A stretch of DNA of 64,000 bases. Origin: Candidatus Thorarchaeota archaeon. Its GTDB lineage: Archaea > Asgardarchaeota > Thorarchaeia > Thorarchaeales > Thorarchaeaceae. A program made the position numbers and the translations under genes. The stretch lies in NCBI GenBank assembly GCA_011365025.1, contig RDOF01000003.1:90040-154039 (forward strand). The letters are read 5' to 3'. Under the pieces are notes generated by a model. The model was not told the DNA's origin and did no database searches. It saw only the letters and a program-made list of their open reading frames with translations. Of this stretch, positions 36,922-45,764 are shown piece after piece; the first letter of the stretch is position 1; each line of letters opens with the position of its first letter.

Positions 36922-37920
36922 TTATCTCATCTTGTCTTCATAGTAGATGTTCGGAGCATAGGTTTCAGGCCACTCGGGTTTGTTATTTAGAACCTCTTCA
37001 ATCTGCTCGACAACTTCTGGTGAAAGCTCGATGTCTGAGGCTGCTGCATTTTCTATCACATGTTCCGGTCTTGTAGCCCCAGTGATGGCTGCTGAAATCT
37101 CTGGTCGCCTTAGTATCCAAGCGAGTGCTAATTGACCAGTCTTGATTTGTAGCGAGTCTGCAATTTCTCCCAGTTTCTTTAGCTTGGTTAGATTCTCAGC
37201 AGTAAGGTGTTTCTTCATAGACTCTGATTGTTCTCCTCGGCTTCCCGCAGGAATGCCATCGTTGTACTTGCCTGTTAGCAGACCCTGTGCCAGCGGGCTC
37301 CATACTGTGAACCCCATGCCGTGAGTTTTCGCCACTGGCATTATCTCAAGCTCTATGTGTCTAAAGAACATGTTATACATTGGCTGTTCGACAATTGGCC
37401 CATGTGCACGAAGCTCCTTAGCTATTGCATTCACACGTTCTAGCTGTGCCGCTGTCCAGACAGAGGTTCCCCAGTAGTGAACCATTCCCGATTTTATTAC
37501 GTCATCTAGTGCCGATACTGTTTCTTTCAGAGGAGTAGTGTAGTCGTACCTATGCATAAAATACAGATCAATGTAGTCCAGACCCAACCTTTCAAGAGAC
37601 CCTTCTATTGCGTTCATCAGATTCTTTCTATTGAGCCCCCAGTCGTTGATGCCCTCACTAGTGGGCCAAAACACCTTACTTGAGATGACCAGATTCTTGC
37701 GGTCCACTATCTCCTCTGCCAACCACTCTGCAATAACCTCCTCGGCCTTGCCACGTGCGTATATCTCTGCCGAGTCGATGAAGTTGATTCCTTGGTCAAC
37801 AGCTGCATTCATGCAGTCCTTTGCTATCTTATTCTCAACCATTCCACCATAGGTCAACCAAGACCCAAGGGCAATCTCACTAATCTTCAGTCCGCTCTTG
37901 CCAACCTTTCGATATTTCAT
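36922..37920 (-). CDS. Aldo/keto reductase
   Basis: 332 residues. The ATG at 37920 follows GGAGGAG with a five-base spacer; the frame extends upstream but that part is non-coding. The start MKYRKVGKSGLKISEIALGSW and the catalytic tetrad region FIDSAEIYARGKAEE (Asp, Tyr) are typical, as are MHRYDYTTP and the NADP-binding end AITGATRPEHVIENA. It resembles the YghZ/Kv-beta subgroup. Divergent from the MBL-fold gene; both promoters lie in the 86-base gap. The carbonyl substrate is unknown. Confidence 0.9.
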   Translation of the reverse strand: MKYRKVGKSGLKISEIALGSWLTYGGMVENKIAKDCMNAAVDQGINFIDSAEIYARGKAEEVIAEWLAEEIVDRKNLVISSKVFWPTSEGINDWGLNRKNLMNAIEGSLERLGLDYIDLYFMHRYDYTTPLKETVSALDDVIKSGMVHYWGTSVWTAAQLERVNAIAKELRAHGPIVEQPMYNMFFRHIELEIMPVAKTHGMGFTVWSPLAQGLLTGKYNDGIPAGSRGEQSESMKKHLTAENLTKLKKLGEIADSLQIKTGQLALAWILRRPEISAAITGATRPEHVIENAAASDIELSPEVVEQIEEVLNNKPEWPETYAPNIYYEDKMR

Positions 37921-38006
37921 GGCATCTCCTCCATTACTACGCCATTCACACTTAACTATAAATAAGATACTATGGGGCACTTGCCCAAAACCATTATTCA
38001 GGAGTT

Positions 38007-38744
38007 TTGACGTACGGCATTCATGCGGTGAGTCTGGATTTGAGAGAAGAAGTTGACGAGGTAAAAGTAATACGAGCCGGCACCACCATGCGCGACCCTG
38101 AGGCGTGGCTGCCCAAATGGGAACGGACACAGCACAGAGAATGGGAATGCCTGTTTGAAACCTATATCCTTGCTACAGTTATCTACGTTCGAATAGGAAA
38201 TGCAAATATTCTGATAGACACAGGATGGGAGGGTTTTGGCTCAGGCACTGAAAGACCTAACCGTCTTTTAATGGAGCTTGGCTACCATGGTCTTTCACCT
38301 TCTGACATCGACGAGGTCTTCATCACGCACTGGCATGGGGACCATTACTACAACCTTCCACTATTCCCTAACGCTCGAGTTTTCTATGCAGGTCTCTCTC
38401 CAAGTCAAATCAGGCCAAAACTGAAGCAAATCTCTGCAGATAACGAGATTGTGAAGATGGATGAGGGCGTGGACTGGCACCCTGGACTACGCATCATGGA
38501 AACCTCGGGCCATTCAAGCCATGACCACTCCGTCGTGATGAACTTCAAGAAAATGACAGTCGTTGCTGCAGGGGATGCAATAGTCTCCAAAATGTACTAT
38601 CATCGTCATGAGTTCTTCCCAAACGAGCGAGTGAAAGACCATCTTGAGGAGTTGAACAGGTCTTTCAACAGAATCGTTGATGTGGCAGACATCATAATCC
38701 CCGGACATGATGGTCCCTTCTTCAACTACCTGAGCAAAACATGA
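38007..38744 (+). CDS. Metallo-beta-lactamase fold hydrolase (lactonase-like)
   Basis: 245 residues. The metal motif HWHGDHYYN, a third-strand ETSGHSSHDHSVVM, DAIVSK and IPGHDGPF make up the full MBL dizinc site. Overall layout is close to AttM/AiiA-type N-acylhomoserine lactonases and related hydrolases, but specificity cannot be read from sequence. TTG start with GGAG close by. The TATA element ACTATAAATAA near 37957 is shared or divergent with the aldo/keto reductase. Confidence 0.8.
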   Translation: MTYGIHAVSLDLREEVDEVKVIRAGTTMRDPEAWLPKWERTQHREWECLFETYILATVIYVRIGNANILIDTGWEGFGSGTERPNRLLMELGYHGLSPSDIDEVFITHWHGDHYYNLPLFPNARVFYAGLSPSQIRPKLKQISADNEIVKMDEGVDWHPGLRIMETSGHSSHDHSVVMNFKKMTVVAAGDAIVSKMYYHRHEFFPNERVKDHLEELNRSFNRIVDVADIIIPGHDGPFFNYLSKT

Positions 38745-38822
38745 TTCAAGCAATCCTTGGCTTCAGTGGCAAACTATATTGGGTGAAAAGAGCTGCTTCT
38801 ACCTGAAAAGGAGAAATCTTCA

Positions 38823-38972
38823 ATGGATATAGGTAAATGTCCCAAATGCGAGAATTTCTTAACCAATGATGATATCATGGATGTGAAGTTTCGAGGAATA
38901 CTCTATACACATTATGCATACGTCTGTAGAATATGTGGCCATATTATAGGCTTTAGTGCAGGACGCCCATGA
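38823..38972 (+). CDS. 49-residue zinc-ribbon protein
   Basis: A short gene with strong signals: AAAGGAGA eight bases before the ATG and a TATA-like ACTATATT near 38773. The protein begins MDIGKCPKCENFLTNDD and ends VCRICGHIIGFSAGRP, a two-knuckle ribbon (C-x2-C ... C-x2-C) about 30 residues apart. This is a common archaeal mini zinc ribbon; function unknown. Confidence 0.7.
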   Translation: MDIGKCPKCENFLTNDDIMDVKFRGILYTHYAYVCRICGHIIGFSAGRP

Positions 38973-39169
38973 GGCGTATACTTTCTCTAATGTTTCCATA
39001 CCATTGGGGCATTTTTCACTAATTGTTCATTTTTTTTGCAAAGGGTAGAGATTGTGAGAGTCTGCTGAACTGAATGATAAAGCCCCCGCTCGTCATTGCT
39101 GAGTGACTTGAAGGCGTAATCCGAGTACCTTATCTATTTTGAACACCAGTCGAATTTGGAGGAGCAATA

Positions 39170-39388
39170 ATGACTTGCTATTTTCGCCACATGGGCCAAA
39201 TCTTTGAAAAGGCCGGTATTGAGGTGACAAAGGAGAACAAGAAGGAAATCGACCAGAGAATCCATGAATTAGTTGGTGTGAAATACAAAGACTGTCCTGC
39301 GGCTTGGAAGGCCGTTAAGATGCGGTTGGCCCAAGATGAACCCGGATTTGTTGAGGCACTAAGAAAAGTCACCCTAAGGCTCGCATGA
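39170..39388 (+). CDS. Small conserved archaeal protein (CYFRHM type)
   Basis: 72 residues starting MTCYFRHMGQIFEKAGI, then NKKEIDQRIHELV, YKDCPAAWKAVKMRL. I recall this pattern from short, function-unknown proteins conserved across archaea, with invariant Cys, His and Trp. GGAGGAG lies about six bases upstream, which secures the start. TATA-like sequence upstream suggests its own promoter. Confidence 0.7.
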   Translation: MTCYFRHMGQIFEKAGIEVTKENKKEIDQRIHELVGVKYKDCPAAWKAVKMRLAQDEPGFVEALRKVTLRLA

Positions 39389-39543
39389 ATGCTGCTCTCT
39401 TATCCCTTTCATGAAAGCAATCTGGTGCCCTTATTTACGTTTCAAAGAGCATAGACTGTGGTATTGCTATTAAATCGCGGAACCCTCTCTTGCAGGCATT
39501 ACATATCATTACCTTTAGAAGTGCATCAAAAAAACGAGTTCCT

Positions 39544-40002
39544 ATGACAGAGAAGCCAATTCAGGATATGTGGCCTGAGGTAGCAACACACTGCTGGGGT
39601 TGTGGGAAGAACAACCCACATGGTCTCCAGCTAAAGAGCTACTGGAAGGATGAAATCGCCGAAGCAATCTTTGAACCGAAGGAATACCATCTTGCTTTTC
39701 CTGGAATCATGAATGGAGGAATCATTGCAACAATTATTGACTGTCACGCAACGGGCACAGCTAATGCAGCTGCGCATCTATTGGCCAATTCCAGTGAGCA
39801 TTTCATGTATGTCACTGGTTCTCTCTCAGTGAAATACCTGCGCCCAACACCTCTCTCCAGATCTGTTTCTCTTCGAGCTTGGGTCAAGGAGAATTCTGGG
39901 AAGCGAATAACGGTGGATTGCGAGCTATACTCGGGCGACCTGAAGTGCGCTATCGGAGAGGTAGTTGCAGTCAAAGTGGATCAAAGCCACTTCCTTGGGT
40001 AG
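39544..40002 (+). CDS. Hotdog-fold thioesterase (PaaI-like)
   Basis: 152 residues from the ATG at 39544; the frame opens 18 codons earlier without support. An N-terminal C-x-x-C-GKNNPHGL, then HLAFPGIMNGGIIATIIDCHATG, the hotdog helix with the usual G-G...D motif, and a C-terminal strand VSLRAWVKENSGKRITVDCEL. It probably hydrolyses an acyl-CoA. Convergent with msrB, ten bases away. Confidence 0.75.
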   Translation: MTEKPIQDMWPEVATHCWGCGKNNPHGLQLKSYWKDEIAEAIFEPKEYHLAFPGIMNGGIIATIIDCHATGTANAAAHLLANSSEHFMYVTGSLSVKYLRPTPLSRSVSLRAWVKENSGKRITVDCELYSGDLKCAIGEVVAVKVDQSHFLG

Positions 40003-40012
40003 ATGCAGGAGT

Positions 40013-40420
40013 TCACTTTTCTTCTTGACGTCTGAAGTCTAATGCCAGAGAATTAATGCAATATCTGAGTCCTGTCGGGTCTGGACCATCATCAAAGACA
40101 TGACCCAAGTGACCTCCACACTTCTTGCATACCACTTCTATTCTTGTCATTCCATAGCTTCTGTCGGTCTTTGTTTCTACGCTATCCTCTGACAACATAT
40201 CCCAGAAGGATGGCCATCCACTACCCGAATCAAACTTCGTATCTGATGAGAAGAGCTCATTTCCGCATCCCGCACAAACATACATGCCTGCTTCTTTATT
40301 GTAAAGGAGCTTGCCAGTGAATGGTCGTTCAGTCCCACACTCTCTAAGTACCTTGTATTGTTCGTGACTAAGTTCCAGTTTCCAATCTTTCTCTGTCTTT
40401 TCCAATCTTATCAACCACAT
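40013..40420 (-). CDS. msrB: Peptide-methionine (R)-S-oxide reductase
   Basis: 135 residues. Zinc site CAGCGNELF and CKKCGGHLGHVF, signature FDSGSGWPSFW, and the catalytic Cys in RYCINSLALDF near the C-terminus. It reduces R-methionine sulfoxide in proteins. All zinc ligands and the catalytic Cys are present. No msrA or thioredoxin gene is adjacent. Confidence 0.95.
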   Translation of the reverse strand: MWLIRLEKTEKDWKLELSHEQYKVLRECGTERPFTGKLLYNKEAGMYVCAGCGNELFSSDTKFDSGSGWPSFWDMLSEDSVETKTDRSYGMTRIEVVCKKCGGHLGHVFDDGPDPTGLRYCINSLALDFRRQEEK

Positions 40421-40429
40421 TCACTATTG

Positions 40430-41290
40430 TTATTTGTCTAAATTACTTCTTCGATGTGTCCACCTTTTTGGCTCGAAGTGAACCCGCACTGATTCGATGC
40501 TTTCGCCTAGGACTGGCGGGTCCAAGTGCCCCAGATTGAACTTGCTCGCCTTCATGAGATGGGGAACAGCTTCAGGTTCAAATCCCATTACTCTTGTAAG
40601 TGTAGCATCAACCGAAACCGGTTCTTTTCCCATAATGAAAACGCCTATTCTTTGTGTCCCGGGGCCATTCCATCCCTCAACACCAACGCGCGCATCTATT
40701 ATTGATAGGTCTGGTCGTACTATCCGGTTCATGTCGACTATGACATCATCTATGCGGGGGTGATAGAACGATTGGTCCTTTCTTGGTAGGAGGCCAAATT
40801 GATTCTTTAAGGCTCCAGTAAGGACTGCAAGCTCATGTGTTTTGGCAATAGCCACGGTAACAAAATAGCTATTCTCACTGAGGTGATATGGAAGTTCAGG
40901 ATTTGTGAAGTACAGGCCGCTGAATTCAATTCGCTTGAGCTTCGCCTCACTCAAATTGACAAGCTGAAAGCTATTTCCCCTGCTGACCAGCTCCTTCTCC
41001 AAATCCTTGTAGCCGTACTTCTTGTACGCTTCTTCGGCATATTTGCTCTGGCTGTCGGACTCAATGACGCGGATCTCCAAACTATCATTATCCCTGAGTA
41101 GGTGCTTAACAATAGCGCCTACAACCCTGGCGTCCGTTACAGACGATCCAGTGCGATCTGATATTGTACAGATATTGGGCTTGACTAAGACGGGTGTTGT
41201 AATCTTGCCAAGACCCCCAATTAGCTCGAACCCATTGTTGAGGGCTTGCTCAATGTCCTCCTCAGCTCTAACAATAGCCACAGATTCCAT
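40430..41290 (-). CDS. DUF362-family protein
   Basis: 286 residues from the ATG at 41290 (a GTG at 41299 is possible). MESVAIVRA opens the family's N-terminal strand, followed by VLVKPNICT, RVIESDSQSKYAEEAYKKYGY, VTVAIAKTHELAVLTGALKNQFGLLP and IIDARVGVEGWNGPGT. These are the conserved blocks of DUF362. The usual C-terminal 4Fe-4S domain is absent, and the protein stops after a short basic tail. Function unknown. Divergent from the MptE-like gene. Confidence 0.85.
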   Translation of the reverse strand: MESVAIVRAEEDIEQALNNGFELIGGLGKITTPVLVKPNICTISDRTGSSVTDARVVGAIVKHLLRDNDSLEIRVIESDSQSKYAEEAYKKYGYKDLEKELVSRGNSFQLVNLSEAKLKRIEFSGLYFTNPELPYHLSENSYFVTVAIAKTHELAVLTGALKNQFGLLPRKDQSFYHPRIDDVIVDMNRIVRPDLSIIDARVGVEGWNGPGTQRIGVFIMGKEPVSVDATLTRVMGFEPEAVPHLMKASKFNLGHLDPPVLGESIESVRVHFEPKRWTHRRSNLDK

Positions 41291-41402
41291 AGAGGTCACT
41301 AGGATTCAGTGTTCTAAAGGTGCGCTTTAAATGCTGGTTTTGCTTGTCGGAACCAGTCCCCATTTTGCGGACGACTCTCATCTTATCAAGCTGGTTGAGA
41401 AA

Positions 41403-42290
41403 ATGGTTGCAATTGAGGAAGTCAAAATCCTTCTGCTTGCTGACAGCAACGTCAGAGCAAAAGACATGTTAGGTGAGGGCGGCTTCTCAGCATTGGTGGA
41501 TGTCCTCTATGACAATGATTCCACATATCGTCTTCTTTTTGATACCGGTGGCTTCACCCCGGCTATCAAGCATAATCTTGGAGTTCTGGAGGAAACCCTC
41601 TTTTCTGTCGACATGATTGCTCTCAGTCATGGTCATTGGGATCATGTGGGCGGACTACTTGAGGTGCTATCTCTCAGCGAAAAGAAGATTCCGGTAATTT
41701 GCCATCCGAATGCGTTGCTGCCCAAGTATTTCATAGACGAGGATGGCAAGAGGCAGAATGCTGGCATTCAGGATTACTTCACGAGGGACCAGCTGGAAGC
41801 TGCCACAGCAGTTATCGAGTCTGTTGAGCCCTTCCGTTTGTGCGATGGCATTGTTACTACAGGAGAAGTTCCAAGAAGAAATGACTTTGAGAAGTTAACG
41901 GGTAAGCTCACCAACGTTGTAATTGTGGAAAATGGGAAGGAAGTCCCAGATGAGATAAGGGATGATCTTTCCATTGTGTTTCGAATGGCTGACCATTCCT
42001 TGGTGATTTTGACGGGCTGCTGTCATTCCGGGATAGTCAACACGGCAGAGCATGCAATGAAGCTGGCTGCCTCGTCATCAGTAAAGGGAATTGTAGGCGG
42101 GTTGCACTTGCATGATGCATCGGACTATCGTCTTGAGAGGACAATTGATTATCTGAGCGGTCTTTCTTTCTCCACAATTGCACCTTGTCACTGCACAGGT
42201 CTTCGTGGTCGGGCTGCCTTGATGAATGCCTTTGAAGAGCAATTCAAAGATGTTGGTGCCGGATCCGTTCTGACCTTCACAGCCAGTTAG
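41403..42290 (+). CDS. Metallo-beta-lactamase fold protein (COG1237, dihydropterin-type)
   Basis: 295 residues from the ATG at 41403. The open frame begins 24 codons earlier, but a TATA-like CTTTAAAT at 41322-41329 would put transcription start inside that extension. Motifs: SHGHWDHVGGL, LTGCCHSGIVNT (a Cys-rich signature of this subgroup), GGLHLHDAS, APCHCTGL. Members are annotated as 7,8-dihydropterin-6-methyl-aminobenzene 5'-phosphate synthases or related hydrolases; that activity is not established for this protein. Confidence 0.75.
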   Translation: MVAIEEVKILLLADSNVRAKDMLGEGGFSALVDVLYDNDSTYRLLFDTGGFTPAIKHNLGVLEETLFSVDMIALSHGHWDHVGGLLEVLSLSEKKIPVICHPNALLPKYFIDEDGKRQNAGIQDYFTRDQLEAATAVIESVEPFRLCDGIVTTGEVPRRNDFEKLTGKLTNVVIVENGKEVPDEIRDDLSIVFRMADHSLVILTGCCHSGIVNTAEHAMKLAASSSVKGIVGGLHLHDASDYRLERTIDYLSGLSFSTIAPCHCTGLRGRAALMNAFEEQFKDVGAGSVLTFTAS

Positions 42291-42310
42291 GATAATTCGC
42301 CTCCCCGCAG

Positions 42311-42949
42311 TTACATTCCAATTGAGCAATAGAGTACTGATCCTGAGAAACCTTCAGCCGCTGGGCTGGCCTCGGTTTCTTCGGCTAGGGCTGGCAATCC
42401 AATCATGATATTCCCCCAGTACTTGGTTTCCACTATCTCTTTGGGATGTACTTCTCTAAGTCTTGCAAGAAAGAGCGCTGTGTTGACCAACACCATCTTC
42501 TTTTCTATGGGCATGCCCCGCGGATTGCAGTACTTCTGGATAAGACTTGAAAGTTGACTGGCCCGGTCCCAGAATGCTTGAATGCATAGGTTCAGGTGCA
42601 AAGCTACCACTGTGCCATCAGAATCAAGAACCACACTCCCACAGGTATTGTGTGGGAGCTTCGCAATGAATTCCTTAGCGATTTCGGTCTTTTCCTCTTC
42701 GGTCGTGTTTCCATTTTCTCTTCTTGCATCCGTAAAACCAAAGTACATTGCTGTTCTTAGGACCATTTTGGTCGGTACCTTGCGACTCACTGTTTCAAGA
42801 TAGGAATCTAATAGAGTCTGATCTTTTGTTGCGACAATTGGAACAACTGCAATCCCGTAATGCGTTATAGGTTCAGTCATACTGAGGATTGGCCCTCTCA
42901 GAATCTCGTCAGCCACGGTTTTGACGCAATCAACCTCACTCTCCATCAT
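42311..42949 (-). CDS. Uncharacterised 212-residue protein
   Basis: Starts MMESEVD at the ATG at 42949, just after AGGTG. Alpha/beta composition with no membrane helix; segments such as HYGIAVVPIVAT and CGSVVLDSDGTVVALHLNL suggest a globular enzyme or sensor domain. No family recognised. It is the only minus-strand gene here with a cluster of TGTAAT/ATTACA half-sites right over its predicted start site. Confidence 0.55.
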   Translation of the reverse strand: MMESEVDCVKTVADEILRGPILSMTEPITHYGIAVVPIVATKDQTLLDSYLETVSRKVPTKMVLRTAMYFGFTDARRENGNTTEEEKTEIAKEFIAKLPHNTCGSVVLDSDGTVVALHLNLCIQAFWDRASQLSSLIQKYCNPRGMPIEKKMVLVNTALFLARLREVHPKEIVETKYWGNIMIGLPALAEETEASPAAEGFSGSVLYCSIGM

Positions 42950-42968
42950 ATTCACCTACCGCAGGCAA

Positions 42969-43011
42969 TGTAATACCATTACATATTACACAATACACTA
43001 TTACTTATAAA
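42969..43011 (-). promoter_or_regulatory. Promoter with TGTAAT-ACC-ATTACA operator
   Basis: On the minus strand a TATA-like TTTATAAG (43004-43011) is followed by ATTACA-type half-sites: TGTAAT at 42969-42974 paired with ATTACA at 42978-42983, another ATTACA at 42985-42990 and ATTACT at 43000-43005. They lie over the expected start site, as for a repressor. Confidence 0.45.
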
Positions 43012-43091
43012 TTCAGCTGTCGCGCGAATCCATCACCTAGAAACGCTATATTCCTAATCTTGCTACAACTCTACATTGCGAGGATTGATCC

Positions 43092-43787
43092 ATGGGTAGC
43101 TGCAAAGCATGCGGCGCCAAGATTGGCGGAAAAGACAGAAGTTGTCCCAAGTGCGGAACGCAAGCTACTAGTCCTGACGAAGGCAAAACCATTCGAATTG
43201 AAAATTTGCAAGATGGCTATGTCGTGGAACGAACCAAGGATGATGCTACTTACTTGAGATTTGGGGATGGTAAGGCGGGGGTCCGATTGCCTTTTTGTGG
43301 TTCTGTAGGAACAACCTATCGTTTTGGAATGACAGCATCACCTAATATGTACGCCAAGCATATTGAACAGCACTGGGAGCACCTTGACCACCATCTGGAT
43401 ATGGTCCCCATTACCTCCAGCCGTCATGCATCAAAGGGTCTTGGTCAAATCCTGCTAGAATCAATGTCCACTATCGGCAATCTGCTCAGCTGTTATCAGG
43501 ATGTTGAAACCGACGGAGCCCAGTTCAATACGGAGGAGCAGCAGCGCATCTCAGGGTTGGAATCGAAAATTCAATCGAAACTAAGGACGCTGGTTGCGTT
43601 CTGTGACACAACTGATGAGAAGGCACAGAGTGAGCTTGGCCTCACAGAGTCTGATGTTCGAAGGTTGAGAAGCTCTGCTCTTGCTGTTTTGGGGATTATT
43701 GCGGGTGTTGAATCAAAATGCCCCGGTTGCGGCACGGAGATCAGTTCGACAAGTGTCAGATGCAGTAATTGCGGTGCTGTGCTGTAG
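43092..43787 (+). CDS. Protein with zinc ribbons at both ends
   Basis: 231 residues. N-terminal ribbon CKACGAKIGGKDRSCPKCG, central alpha/beta region of unknown type, and C-terminal ribbon CPGCGTEISSTSVRCSNCG. GAGG eight bases before the ATG. The paired ribbons suggest binding to nucleic acid or to a partner; the central domain is not recognised. Divergent from the preceding gene, so its promoter lies in the same gap as the ATTACA cluster. Confidence 0.6.
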   Translation: MGSCKACGAKIGGKDRSCPKCGTQATSPDEGKTIRIENLQDGYVVERTKDDATYLRFGDGKAGVRLPFCGSVGTTYRFGMTASPNMYAKHIEQHWEHLDHHLDMVPITSSRHASKGLGQILLESMSTIGNLLSCYQDVETDGAQFNTEEQQRISGLESKIQSKLRTLVAFCDTTDEKAQSELGLTESDVRRLRSSALAVLGIIAGVESKCPGCGTEISSTSVRCSNCGAVL

Positions 43788-43940
43788 ACTTGGCCATGCA
43801 AGTCGGTCCAGTATCGAATCTTGTGCGTCTTTGATTAGTATATCCTGTCGATGGCTCAAGTTGGCTGCTTGAGTTCTGATTTCACTGAACGACTTCATTC
43901 TTGATGACGGGAAAGCAAAAGGAACGAACCAAGCTATGCG

Positions 43941-43971
43941 AAAAAAGAAACCTCTCCCCCGAAGGGGAGAG
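43941..43971 (-). terminator. Intrinsic terminator of the caspase-like gene
   Basis: CTCTCCCC (43952-43959) pairs with GGGGAGAG (43964-43971) over a four-base loop. On the minus strand it is followed by TTTCTTTTTT. It begins six bases after the gene's stop codon. Confidence 0.75.
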
Positions 43972-43976
43972 CAGTA

Positions 43977-44870
43977 TTACCAAAGGAGAAACTCGTGAAT
44001 CAAATCTCCATCATACGCCTCGGGATGATGAGCTCCTATATGGAATGGATAGACTGTCTCTGCCACAGCAAAGGCATCTTCCATTGTAGTTCCTGGGTCT
44101 GAGCCAAAGACGCCAATCAAGGTATATTCCAAGAAGAAGTATGTCCACATGCCGTTTTCGTACTCGCCTGCATCCCAGCCCATGCCCCTCTCTGTGCATG
44201 TTGCTGCGAAATACACGTTTTCTGCATTTGGCATTGCCATGAAGTCATCACCGAAGCCACCTGCAAAGCAGTGATCAATGAAGACAAAAACATCTCTAGC
44301 GACTGCGTGTTCCAAGATATCAGCAAGCTCGTAGTCATAGAAGTATCCATCTTCACCATCTTCGCCAGCGGTGATATCCCACAGGCAGAGCAGGCTTAGG
44401 CCTCTGCTATCGCCAGACCCGTGTCCCGACGTGATGAAGGCAATTGTATCCTTCTCGCCAGCATTGGTGACAACATCCATCAATGCTCGCTTAACATTGT
44501 ATTCAGTGGCAATGCCATCATACTGCAAATAGGGACTCGTGTCGTCTCCCAGGACTACGATGTGTTCATAACCCATGTATGACAAATAGGTGAACCAATC
44601 GTTAGCATCTTCGTCACAGAAATTGAGGTCTCCTATCGCCTTATAGTCACTAATACCAACAACAACTGCCCAATGCTGAGGTTTGTCTGACCCTGGTTGC
44701 CGAACCACAACATCAACCTCCGCATCCATCGCAGTCCTGATGACATTAGGATCGAAAGAGTTCCTCCCTTCGTATGAGATAGTCTGGTGGATTGCTGTTG
44801 CCGGGACCGTTGCTACCAAGAATAAACTCAGGAGCAGCAGCCCCGAAAACAGGTGTTTCAATTTCCTCAC
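43977..44870 (-). CDS. Secreted caspase-like cysteine protease
   Basis: 297 residues from the GTG at 44870 (AAAGGT six bases upstream; the frame extends to a GTG at 44879). A signal peptide (HLFSGLLLLSLFLVATVPATA) is followed by a caspase/C13-like fold. HWAVVVGISDY opens it, the catalytic His is in FITSGHGSGDSRG (about residue 150), and the catalytic Cys is in VFIDHCFAGGF (about 201). Acidic loops (DITAGEDGEDGYFYDYE) may bind calcium or shape the specificity pocket. It should act outside the cell. No zymogen domain or anchor is visible. Confidence 0.8.
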   Translation of the reverse strand: MRKLKHLFSGLLLLSLFLVATVPATAIHQTISYEGRNSFDPNVIRTAMDAEVDVVVRQPGSDKPQHWAVVVGISDYKAIGDLNFCDEDANDWFTYLSYMGYEHIVVLGDDTSPYLQYDGIATEYNVKRALMDVVTNAGEKDTIAFITSGHGSGDSRGLSLLCLWDITAGEDGEDGYFYDYELADILEHAVARDVFVFIDHCFAGGFGDDFMAMPNAENVYFAATCTERGMGWDAGEYENGMWTYFFLEYTLIGVFGSDPGTTMEDAFAVAETVYPFHIGAHHPEAYDGDLIHEFLLW

Positions 44871-44893
44871 TTCAAGCACCTTTGACTATGAAA

Positions 44894-44951
44894 TGACGTC
44901 GATTAAACGTCAGTCAGTCCATGAAAGAGCAGAATATAACCATTCCATTCG
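44894..44951 (-). promoter_or_regulatory. Caspase-like gene promoter and leader stem (copy A)
   Basis: On the minus strand a 21-nt element (44931-44951) contains CGAATGGAATG followed by TTATATTC. It is followed by TGACGT-spacer-ACGTCA (44894-44912) at the expected transcription start. The same layout with a compensatory change stands before the secreted protein at 50940. Confidence 0.55.
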
Positions 44952-45030
44952 ATTCGTGTTGAGGCCTACTTCGAGAGTACTCGAAGTGGGAATAAATTCG
45001 ATTAAAGAGGGGGTGTACTCAGAAGGCCAT

Positions 45031-45224
45031 TCACTCGCCAAACCCTACGTCTTCAAAGAGAAACCCTAGATTCTCTTCATCAATCGATTCGTACATCCTT
45101 TCAACCATTTCTCTAATTTCGAAATCCGCATCATGAACCATTCGTAGAGCGAAGAAGTTCCCTAATGACCTCGCATTAATCGTCTACTATACTCTGTACG
45201 AACAGGATTCCTAACATTGCCCAT
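45031..45224 (-). pseudogene. Remnant of flavin-dependent thymidylate synthase (thyX)
   Basis: The minus-strand frame from 45183 to the TGA at 45031 encodes 50 residues matching the ThyX C-terminal signature: TINARSLGNFFALR, then HDADFEIREMVERMYESI and a final LFEDVGFGE. In a frame shifted by one base, the next 13 codons (45184-45224) read on into the preceding ThyX block (MGNVRNPVRTEY). This fits a single-base deletion between Tyr and Thr. The rest of the gene is absent; the alkyltransferase gene follows. A decayed fragment. Confidence 0.6.
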
Positions 45225-45324
45225 CCTACACTAATCCCAGCAGAACTCTTCTTTTCAGGCATGGATTGAGGCCTGCTTTAATCTGCTTAATATCCTTCCC
45301 AAGGCAGACAGTAGAAGCTGGTTA

Positions 45325-45675
45325 CTAGTACAAGATGTCTCTGCTGATCTTAACCTTCCCGTCCTCGATTGGAACGCCTTCCTTTGCAACCAGGCTCCTC
45401 CTGCCGGCTGCTCGTTTCGCGTCACCCCCAAATCCGCCATCACTCTTTACTACTCTATGACATGGAACGACGGGATGTAGAGGGTTCTTGTGCAATGCAT
45501 TTGCAACAGCTCGATAGGATTTTGGAGCGCCAACTCTTTTTGCGATTCTACCGTAAGTGCTCACTTTCCCTTTTGGTATTTTGGAGGTTGCCACATAGAC
45601 CTCGGTTTCGAACTTGCTCCAACCGGTAAGAGCCTCTCTGATGTCCTCTTCGGACTTAATTTTTGATAGGTTCAT
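45325..45675 (-). CDS. ogt: Methylated-DNA cysteine methyltransferase (MGMT/Ogt) catalytic domain
   Basis: 116 residues from the ATG at 45675; a TATA-like element near 45715 argues against the upstream ATG at 45711. The DNA-binding domain (YVATSKIPKGKVSTYGRIAK and RAVANALHKNP) and active site HPVVPCHRVV with the acceptor Cys are intact, so this is a true alkyltransferase and not an ATL protein (which has Trp or Ala there). The N-terminal domain of long MGMTs is missing, as in short bacterial Ogt-like proteins. It repairs O6-alkylguanine once per molecule. Confidence 0.88.
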   Translation of the reverse strand: MNLSKIKSEEDIREALTGWSKFETEVYVATSKIPKGKVSTYGRIAKRVGAPKSYRAVANALHKNPLHPVVPCHRVVKSDGGFGGDAKRAAGRRSLVAKEGVPIEDGKVKISRDILY

Positions 45676-45764
45676 ACTATCATCCTTCACCCATTGCAAC
45701 TTGGCTTTCATGTATTAAATTGCTGAACAGCGCATAATGCATCATTTGCAATCAGGAATGAACA

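Noticed and set aside
40571..40592. GGTTCAAATCC resembling a tRNA T-arm
   Set aside because: It lies inside the DUF362 coding sequence and no acceptor or anticodon stem can be folded around it.
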